Part shown: piece by piece, positions 1 through 4,326 of the stretch
Numbering within the stretch: position 1 is the stretch's first letter
Layout of the letters: every line of letters begins with the position of its first letter
DNA from: Bacteroidota bacterium
GTDB taxonomy: Bacteria; Bacteroidota; Bacteroidia; Cytophagales; Cyclobacteriaceae
Assembly (NCBI GenBank): GCA_003242315.1
Contig: QGUY01000257.1
Span: 1 to 5,679, forward strand
Reading direction: 5' to 3'
Length of the DNA stretch: 5,679 nucleotides
Notes under the pieces: generated by a model
What the model was told of the DNA's origin: nothing
What the model saw: the letters and a program-made list of their open reading frames with translations, nothing else
Database searches by the model: none
Translations under genes and position numbers: made by a program

Positions 1-2
1 AT

Positions 3-890
3 TGCCGGCATTCGCTTGTTGGGCGTAAGCCCCAGAAAGGGCCCATGGTCCCGCAACCTTTCAAATCAAGCCAAATCCCGTTCGAGTGGTACAACGACAT
101 GTTGAAAGCGGTTGTACCTCAGATCAAGGCTGATTTCCCTGATGTGAAAATCTTCGGGTCTGAAAACATGCTCGACATGGAAGGAGCAAATATCAATTGG
201 CCGTGGTTCTATCACAACAACCTGAAGGCCGACCCGGACGCTAGCGACCAGATCGACATCCTGGCCGTGCATGGATACAACGATGGTGTCGCTCCAACCA
301 GCGGTTCCGGACTTGCCGAACGCTGGACCAACCACCGCGAACAATTCGCCGAACCAATGCAGAAGACCACCTGGATGTCAGAAACGTCAGGATACGTCGA
401 TGAGTGGTTGGGCACGGGTGACAAGCCGGGTGCGCTGAGCCTGGGGCAGGACATTCACGCCGGACTGTACTACGGAAACATCAGCGCCTGGATATGGTGG
501 CAGGGAAGCGAACTCGGCAGCATCGGCGAATACAATCTGATGAACGGAACAACTGGAGGCAAGAAGTACTATGTATCGAAACACTTCTACCGGTATGTGC
601 GCCCCGACGCTGTACGCTTCAAAGCTGAATCCTCTGATGCCGAAAATGTGTTCGTTACAGCATACCGCCACGAAGCCAATGATACGCACACGCTCGTGAT
701 CGTCAACTCCGGTACCTCAGCCAAACAGATTTTCATCACGGGAACTGACCTCCCTGCCAGCTTTGAAATGTATCGCACTACAGGCGGCGGCGACAACTGC
801 AGCCACGTTGGCACAGTTGACACTGGTGATCCCTTCGTCCTGCCACCCCAAAGCATCGTAACCCTCCAGTCTGGAGGTGATCCGCTATAA
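3..890 (+). CDS. GH30-like glycoside hydrolase (glucuronoxylanase type), 5'-truncated, apparent frameshift at left edge
   Basis: Probably a secreted clan GH-A hydrolase cutting a beta-linked polysaccharide such as xylan or glucuronoxylan. Only the C-terminal part is present. Counting from the ATG at 45 (281 aa), it has AVHGY near residue 75, WMSETSG at 110-116 with Glu113 as the expected nucleophile, WIWWQGSE at 149-156 (late barrel strand), and YYVSKHFYRYVRPDA at 175-189. The last is the typical GH30 transition from the barrel to the C-terminal beta-sandwich, which fills about 190-275. The ATG at 45 is internal to the family fold and is probably not the true start; frame 3 stays open to the left edge. 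The first 33 bases make better family sense in frame 1 (GIRLLGVSP), which implies one missing base in the C run at 30-33. The acid/base NEP motif then reads KGP. Whether this is a pseudogene or an edge sequencing error is unresolved. GH30 membership is confident; the subfamily and substrate are not. Confidence 0.8.
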   Translation, partial: CRHSLVGRKPQKGPMVPQPFKSSQIPFEWYNDMLKAVVPQIKADFPDVKIFGSENMLDMEGANINWPWFYHNNLKADPDASDQIDILAVHGYNDGVAPTSGSGLAERWTNHREQFAEPMQKTTWMSETSGYVDEWLGTGDKPGALSLGQDIHAGLYYGNISAWIWWQGSELGSIGEYNLMNGTTGGKKYYVSKHFYRYVRPDAVRFKAESSDAENVFVTAYRHEANDTHTLVIVNSGTSAKQIFITGTDLPASFEMYRTTGGGDNCSHVGTVDTGDPFVLPPQSIVTLQSGGDPL

Positions 891-893
891 CCG

Positions 894-930
894 TCCTATG
901 TGGCCTATGTGTATCCTATGCGCTCTATGT
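894..930. repeat. Short imperfect CTATG repeat cluster after the hydrolase gene
   Basis: Four copies of CTATG occur at 896-900, 905-909, 916-920 and 925-929. Periods are 9, 11 and 9 bases, in a CCTATGTGG-like context. The last copy runs through GGTTC into a run of seven A. Read on the minus strand it is a T run, GAACC, then ACATAG units. Short degenerate arrays of this general form lie downstream of genes in various bacterial genomes; I know of no assigned function. It starts four bases after the hydrolase stop codon. Confidence 0.55.
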
Positions 931-935
931 GGTTC

Positions 936-956
936 AAAAAAACGGAACTGCGTTCC
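936..956 (-). terminator. Probable intrinsic terminator for the minus-strand transcript
   Basis: GGAAC (944-948) and GTTCC (952-956) form a 5-bp stem with a TGC loop. On the minus strand the stem is followed by G and then seven T (complement of the A run 936-942). This is the classic hairpin plus U-tract arrangement. It lies about 185 bases past the stop of the AEC permease gene and just before the convergent hydrolase gene. The stem is short, so efficiency is uncertain. Confidence 0.5.
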
Positions 957-981
957 TCCCGTGCAGCACCTGAGATCTTAA

Positions 982-1006
982 TTATTTATGCACGCACGCT
1001 AAATAA
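982..1006. repeat. AT-rich inverted repeat in the convergent intergenic region
   Basis: TTATTTA (982-988) and TAAATAA (1000-1006) are perfect complements around an 11-base loop containing GCACGCACGC. It lies between two convergent genes. It could be a weak RNA stem or a protein-binding palindrome; there is no adjacent T run to make it an obvious terminator. Confidence 0.4.
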
Positions 1007-1046
1007 CGCACAACGTAAACAAGTAAGCACATAAACACACTTAAAT

Positions 1047-1064
1047 TCCGGGCACGCTCCCGGA
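1047..1064. terminator. GC-rich hairpin, possible terminator between convergent genes
   Basis: TCCGGG (1047-1052) and CCCGGA (1059-1064) form a perfect 6-bp GC-rich stem with the 6-base loop CACGCT. No strong T tract follows on either strand; on the minus strand the sequence after the stem is ATTTAA. It could end hydrolase transcription on the plus strand or act as a 3' stabilising stem. Confidence 0.35.
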
Positions 1065-1075
1065 TATCAGACCAC

Positions 1076-1139
1076 TTCAACACTCCAACACTCCCACACT
1101 CCAACACTTCAACACTTCAACACTCCAACACTTCAACAC
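1076..1139. repeat. Tandem array of eight 8-bp units (TYCAACAC)
   Basis: Eight consecutive 8-base units fill 1076-1139 without a gap: TTCAACAC, TCCAACAC, TCCCACAC, TCCAACAC, TTCAACAC, TTCAACAC, TCCAACAC, TTCAACAC. The consensus is TYCAACAC and only one unit departs from it (TCCCACAC). The array ends one base from the stop codon complement (1141-1143) of the minus-strand permease gene, so it would be transcribed as the start of that gene's 3' untranslated region. Confidence 0.9.
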
Positions 1140-1140
1140 A

Positions 1141-2250
1141 TCACGACTGCTCAGTCTTGTTGGTGAGCACCAGCCTTTCAGAACGACGAATGGAGAACAG
1201 CATGGGGAGGGCCGACATTCCGAGACAAATTGCCCCTGACGCAAACACTACCCCCGGTCTCGCAAAGAAGTCGCCGGTAGTGTATATCCCTAAGATTAGT
1301 GTAACTGAAAATGGAAGTGAGCAGGCAAGCACATTTAAGGCAAAGTCCAGATCAAATGTCCTTTCCGTTTCGTGCTGCCTTTTCTCCAGGTTGCTCACAG
1401 CAGCCATGTGGGCGAAAGGCCAGAAGCTGCAGGCGCTTTGAGGAAACACGACGACAAGGAGCATCGTGGCAATATCATTGATTGGCAACACGATCAAAAG
1501 TATACCGCTCAGTAAGAACGCCAGTCCCGACCTGAAGAATAGGAATACCCCGATAGTCCTCACTTGTTGCAGAGTAAGCTTCATAGATATTCCGATGAAC
1601 AACAAGATCAGTGGAGTCATCATGAGACTGATTCGGTCGACGCTCATTTGAATAAAGTTCGGCAAGGACTCGAAATTTAGTCCCAATGCCAGCATAAGAA
1701 TAGCGGAAAGTATCACCGTATTAACCGGCTCACCAACCAGGGACACAATGAGGTCTTTCATCCGGGATGCGCGGGTGGTGTTTCCGATTCGGTTGATCCT
1801 GAAATACCACTGCATCGCCACGCTGTAGGCCACGATAAGCACAAACACTTTGTTCCCCACGTCCGCCAATGCTGCCAGAGCCAATGCTCCTTCCGATGAA
1901 TATTCAACTATAAATGGAAAACACGAAAGTCCTGGTGCCAGCGACGGGATCAGCAAAGTCAGCGATCGATATTGCGTTTCGGGAATGTTGAGCAACGGTC
2001 TTAGCGGGACGCGATCCATGATTCCGAACAAGATGAGATTGAACACGAGAGCCAGAATGGGGACTATGATCATCTCGGCAGAGAATTCAATCTTCAGCAG
2101 CGCTATAAATATGGTTGCCGGCAATGCGAGACTCAGTATAATATTCTTGATGCCTTCCCTCTGATCTTTCGACGCAATCTTCTTCTGCATCAGGTAGCCG
2201 ATGCCAATAATCAATATGAGATAAAACGTTTTGGTAACAGCAGGACTCAT
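1141..2250 (-). CDS. AEC (auxin efflux carrier) family transporter
   Basis: An inner-membrane permease of 369 aa, slightly longer than the usual ~310-320 aa of bacterial AEC proteins. It has about ten or eleven hydrophobic segments, near 9-21, 37-53, 60-77, 97-115, 121-145, 168-191, 207-223, 232-255, 260-281, 304-323 and 333-352. Family-like features are the N-terminal GIGYLMQKKI, the LALPATIF helix at 41-48, EPVNTVI at 174-180 starting the second half, and TPLILLFIGISMKL at 212-225. Known relatives move carboxylates or amino acids, but substrate cannot be read from sequence. The ATG at 2250 gives the first helix directly after a short N-terminus; there is no Shine-Dalgarno sequence. It lies 76 bp downstream of the aminotransferase gene on the same strand, with a hairpin between, and is probably cotranscribed. 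The C-terminus is charged (RRSERLVLTNKTEQS). Confidence 0.8.
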   Translation of the reverse strand: MSPAVTKTFYLILIIGIGYLMQKKIASKDQREGIKNIILSLALPATIFIALLKIEFSAEMIIVPILALVFNLILFGIMDRVPLRPLLNIPETQYRSLTLLIPSLAPGLSCFPFIVEYSSEGALALAALADVGNKVFVLIVAYSVAMQWYFRINRIGNTTRASRMKDLIVSLVGEPVNTVILSAILMLALGLNFESLPNFIQMSVDRISLMMTPLILLFIGISMKLTLQQVRTIGVFLFFRSGLAFLLSGILLIVLPINDIATMLLVVVFPQSACSFWPFAHMAAVSNLEKRQHETERTFDLDFALNVLACSLPFSVTLILGIYTTGDFFARPGVVFASGAICLGMSALPMLFSIRRSERLVLTNKTEQS

Positions 2251-2285
2251 TTCAGGACCGGATATTTTTGATTTGAAAATGGAAT

Positions 2286-2317
2286 GTCAGCTACCCGATT
2301 CTTGCCGGATAGCTGAC
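2286..2317 (-). terminator. Strong hairpin between aminotransferase and permease genes (attenuator or processing stem)
   Basis: GTCAGCTA (2286-2293) and TAGCTGAC (2310-2317) pair perfectly over 8 bp. After one C/A mismatch, CCG (2295-2297) and CGG (2306-2308) add 3 bp, closing an 8-base loop. On the minus strand the stem starts nine bases after the aminotransferase stop codon and is followed by ATTCCATTTTC, an interrupted T-rich tract. This could be a partial terminator lowering permease expression relative to the aminotransferase, or an mRNA-stability stem. The structure is clear; the role is inferred. Confidence 0.5.
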
Positions 2318-2326
2318 TTGGTTACG

Positions 2327-3502
2327 TCAAATAATCTCATTCAAGCTCTGCACGAAGAGTTCGACTTCGGGCCGGGTGCCCATGCTCACTCGCGCGTAGG
2401 GTTTATCATTGATTGTGTATCCTCGAATACCAACTCCTCTTTCAACCATCCCCGCCAGGAACTCCTTCACCGGCATTTGAATAGGGAAAAGAATGAAGCT
2501 CGTATGCGAGGGGATCGGATCCATGCCCGCACGCTTCAAAGACTCAAATACATACTTTCTGCATTCCTTATTATTTGTTCGCGTATACGACTGAAACTCC
2601 ACGTCCTTCATGCTGGCCATCGCTCCTTCCAGGGAGGTCATGCAAACACCCATCTCAGTGCGGACAAGTTTCTTGATGGCCTGGACCCGTTCGGGTTTTG
2701 CCACCATGTATCCCATTCTTAGTCCGGCCATTCCATGTATTTTGGAAAACGTCCGCGCAATGATTACGTCGTATCCCTGTCCTACCAATCCCACGGCCGT
2801 CTGCTTTTCATGATCGTCCATGAGTTCGATATACGCCTCGTCGATGAACACCGGCACTCTGGAAGACACCGTCTCACAAAAGGACTTTATCGCTGATGCG
2901 GGTGTGAGCGTTCCTGTAGGATTGTTTGGGTTGCAGATGTAAACGAGTTTTGTCTCGCCGTCGATTGCCGACGCCATCGCCTCCAGGTCGTGGGCGTAGT
3001 CACTTTTCAACGGAATATTCTTCCAGGTAGCTCCAATGGCCCTTGCCGTGTTGATCAGCGACATGTACGAGGGATCTGCCGACACGACATTCCCTCCATT
3101 AATACATAAGGCAAATGCGGTCTTTTCCAAAACATCGGTCGAACCCGGTGCAAGCAGAATACAATCCTCACTCACGCCTTCTTTTTCCGCAACCATCGCG
3201 AGCATTTTCTTCGCAATGGTGTGTCCGTATCGGTTTCCTTTACCCGCTGCCTCGGCGATTGCCTGAACAGCCATCTTGCTTGGTCCCCATGGATTTTCGT
3301 TCGCCGATAATCGCGCCTTGATTTCTTCCAGGGCGTGCGGAGCTATGCCATAGGGCTCCGCCAGCGCATACGTGCCTTTGTACGGCGTCATGCCGAATGC
3401 CGGCTTTGAAAATGATGGAATGGACAGCGACGTAATGAGGCTACCTGTAAGCACAGCACTGCGCTTGAGCCATTCCCGTCTGTTCTGGCTAAAATTTGTC
3501 AT
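2327..3502 (-). CDS. Tat-exported HisC-like pyridoxal-phosphate aminotransferase
   Basis: A 391-aa fold-type I aminotransferase resembling histidinol-phosphate aminotransferase (HisC). Motifs in order: LSANENPWGPS (65-75), RYG (91-93), APGSTDVLEKT (118-128), NPNNPTG (191-197), FIDEAY (219-224) with PLP-contacting Asp221 and Tyr224, TFSKIHGMAGLRMGY (251-265) with Schiff-base Lys254 and phosphate-binding Arg262, and ARVSMGT (370-376) with the likely substrate-carboxylate Arg371. The spacing of Asp, Tyr, Lys and Arg matches HisC, so it should be active. Residues 1-37 are an added signal: the twin-arginine motif NRREWLK (7-13), a hydrophobic stretch (about 15-29) and SKPAFG. Tat export of a folded, cofactor-loaded enzyme to the periplasm is therefore likely, which argues against a role in cytoplasmic histidine synthesis. 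The ATG at 3502 is chosen because it retains the Tat signal; no Shine-Dalgarno is seen. It is first in a likely unit with the AEC permease. The amino-group substrate is unknown. Confidence 0.9.
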   Translation of the reverse strand: MTNFSQNRREWLKRSAVLTGSLITSLSIPSFSKPAFGMTPYKGTYALAEPYGIAPHALEEIKARLSANENPWGPSKMAVQAIAEAAGKGNRYGHTIAKKMLAMVAEKEGVSEDCILLAPGSTDVLEKTAFALCINGGNVVSADPSYMSLINTARAIGATWKNIPLKSDYAHDLEAMASAIDGETKLVYICNPNNPTGTLTPASAIKSFCETVSSRVPVFIDEAYIELMDDHEKQTAVGLVGQGYDVIIARTFSKIHGMAGLRMGYMVAKPERVQAIKKLVRTEMGVCMTSLEGAMASMKDVEFQSYTRTNNKECRKYVFESLKRAGMDPIPSHTSFILFPIQMPVKEFLAGMVERGVGIRGYTINDKPYARVSMGTRPEVELFVQSLNEII

Positions 3503-3681
3503 GGTATTTCAATTGATTTTGGATGTTTGGATTGATAACTGAACCAGGGTTGCACCTGCGATGGCGACTGCACGCGATAGCAGGGACTAATGCTGAATAC
3601 AGAGACTAAAAGGGCAACCGAGCGGCAACGCGACGCGGTCGCTAAATAGAGAGAAACAATTTTCGGATCATGAGATCAGGG

Positions 3682-3800
3682 TTAGATGCAAACAGAACAC
3701 ACAATGCCATCAGGCATCGATCGGTTAGACTGAATAGACAGTCCTTGTACTAACCCCGCGGAGAAGGATACTCCGCCTTTAGATGCAAGCAGTAACACAC
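3682..3800. repeat. Pair of direct repeats TTAGATGCAA, 97 bp apart
   Basis: TTAGATGCAA occurs at 3682-3691 and 3779-3788. Similarity continues as ACAGAACACAC (3692-3702) against GCAGTAACACAC (3789-3800), with one substitution and one inserted base. The repeats bracket a stretch with several hairpins. They may be regulator-binding sites or the footprint of an old insertion/duplication. Confidence 0.5.
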
Positions 3801-3841
3801 GTATTGCAACTGCTTCTGATATAAAGATACAATTTGATCAG
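3704..3841. other. Cluster of consecutive potential RNA hairpins
   Basis: Successive complementary arms are ATGCC/GGCAT (3704-3708, 3713-3717); GGTTA/TAACC (3723-3727, 3751-3755) stacked outside GACTG/CAGTC (3728-3732, 3739-3743) with a one-sided bulge 3744-3750; GCGGAG/CTCCGC (3758-3763, 3771-3776); AAGCAGT/ACTGCTT (3787-3793, 3809-3815); and CTGAT/ATCAG (3816-3820, 3837-3841). Single 5-bp stems are expected by chance, but the two-part stem and the 6-7 bp stems in tandem are suggestive. It might be a small RNA, a leader or a terminator region. No known RNA family is recognised and the strand is unknown. Confidence 0.3.
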
Positions 3842-3934
3842 TAAAAGAAAAGCTTCACTTCACTGTGTCAGCGCATAAAATATTATACAAACGTTTTCAA
3901 GAGGTGATGCAAACGAAGTAGATTTCAAGCATTT

Positions 3935-3977
3935 AGGAAAAAAAAATTTTTGACACTTCATTGTCAGACATTTTCCT
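3935..3977. repeat. A/T tract with nested inverted repeats
   Basis: Nine A (3938-3946) run directly into five T (3947-3951), an A-tract likely to curve the DNA. Around and after it, AGGAAAA (3935-3941) pairs with TTTTCCT (3971-3977), enclosing TGACA/TGTCA (3951-3955, 3962-3966). It lies between the two divergent genes and could be a regulator-binding or promoter-activating element; this role is inferred. Confidence 0.35.
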
Positions 3978-4057
3978 GGTTCACAGATACCGCCATGGTT
4001 ATGATTTGCTTGTGAGTAGGTTTTGTTACTTACACTATAATATATAGAGTGAGCTCT

Positions 4058-4065
4058 TATCTTTG
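4058..4065 (+). promoter_or_regulatory. Candidate Bacteroidota -7 element upstream of the SusC-like gene
   Basis: TATCTTTG is a perfect match to the Bacteroidota housekeeping -7 consensus TAnnTTTG. No good TTTG -33 element sits about 19-21 bases upstream; the nearest (4022-4025) is 32 bases away. The upstream DNA is AT-rich (CTATAATATATAGAG). Transcription from here would give a leader of about 255 bases carrying the hairpins at 4130-4255. Confidence 0.3.
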
Positions 4066-4129
4066 CATGGCCCGCCCATCTCATTCTTCAGCCCACGATT
4101 TTCAGAAAAGGATTTAGGAATAAAAATTT

Positions 4130-4146
4130 CGGAAACGTTATTTCCG
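4130..4146 (+). other. Leader inverted repeat CGGAAA/TTTCCG
   Basis: CGGAAA (4130-4135) and TTTCCG (4141-4146) are perfect complements around the 5-base loop CGTTA. It could be an RNA hairpin in the receptor leader or an operator palindrome. Confidence 0.35.
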
Positions 4147-4153
4147 TGAATAT

Positions 4154-4195
4154 TGAGAATTTCATTACAGGATTCTGAATACTTTGGAATTCTCA
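4154..4195 (+). other. Leader hairpin with an 11-bp stem
   Basis: TGAGAATT (4154-4161) pairs perfectly with AATTCTCA (4188-4195). The stem continues inward with a T/G wobble and two more pairs (4162-4164 with 4185-4187), giving 11 bp around a 20-base loop. The perfect 8-bp arms are also a possible operator for a dimeric regulator. Confidence 0.4.
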
Positions 4196-4231
4196 TCTAG
4201 ATTTATTCGCAGAACAATACACGGTCAGTAC

Positions 4232-4255
4232 AAAATTTCGATGGCGCGAAATTTT
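4232..4255 (+). other. Leader hairpin with perfect 9-bp stem and following T run (possible attenuator)
   Basis: AAAATTTCG (4232-4240) and CGAAATTTT (4247-4255) are perfect complements around the 6-base loop ATGGCG. The distal arm ends in a T run (4252-4256), giving a weak terminator-like shape about 70 bases before the receptor start codon. The stem is AT-rich, so it may instead be an operator. It overlaps the -33 part of the second promoter candidate, so binding or folding here could control expression. Confidence 0.4.
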
Positions 4256-4284
4256 TGACTTGCCCTGGGGTTAGGGTATCTGTT
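4254..4284 (+). promoter_or_regulatory. Second promoter candidate close to the SusC-like gene
   Basis: TTTG (4254-4257) is separated by exactly 19 bases from TATCTGTT (4277-4284). The spacing and -33 element match the Bacteroidota consensus, but the -7 element departs from TAnnTTTG in its last four bases. The start would be about 35 bases before the ATG, a more usual leader length than that of the 4058 candidate. Confidence 0.25.
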
Positions 4285-4326
4285 CACAGCACCGAGGCTT
4301 TGTGCAACCTAAAACCTTATACCCCT

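Larger units (their letters stand above)
3503..4326. other. 824-bp divergent intergenic region without a convincing gene
   Basis: This stretch separates the divergent aminotransferase and SusC-like genes. The base composition becomes more AT-rich toward the receptor side, and stops are frequent in all frames. It holds a set of inverted repeats (3555-3584, 3630-3642, 3704-3841), two near-identical TTAGATGCAA direct repeats, a nine-A/five-T tract at 3938-3951, and candidate promoter elements and hairpins upstream of the receptor. I could not find a Bacteroidota-type promoter for the aminotransferase (CAAAnnTA on the plus strand). Confidence 0.7.

Noticed and set aside
1076..1139. Possible CRISPR array
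   Set aside because: The units are 8 bp and contiguous with no spacers, and no cas genes are present; it is a simple tandem repeat.
2231..2722. 163-codon plus-strand open frame opposite the aminotransferase gene
   Set aside because: It lies antisense to a gene with all PLP aminotransferase motifs intact. Its translation has no family features and it is best explained as a shadow frame.
2327..3502. Assigning the aminotransferase as hisC of histidine synthesis
   Set aside because: The Tat signal and the absence of any other his gene nearby argue against it; HisC-like proteins include many other specificities.
3630..3642. GCGAC/GTCGC triloop hairpin as a terminator
   Set aside because: The stem is only 5 bp, no T tract follows on either strand, and it does not lie at the end of a gene.
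4036..4041. TATAAT as a sigma-70 -10 box
   Set aside because: The best -35-like word (TTGTGA at 4010) is 20 bases away, which is too far, and Bacteroidota housekeeping promoters use a different consensus. The word arises easily in this AT-rich stretch.
3860..4084. 74-codon minus-strand open frame (MRWAGHAKIRAHS...) in the divergent intergenic region
   Set aside because: It is short and AT-rich with a composition driven by the poly-A/T tract (KFFFPK), has no recognisable domain and no convincing start signal, and overlaps candidate promoter DNA. Cysteine content alone is not enough support.
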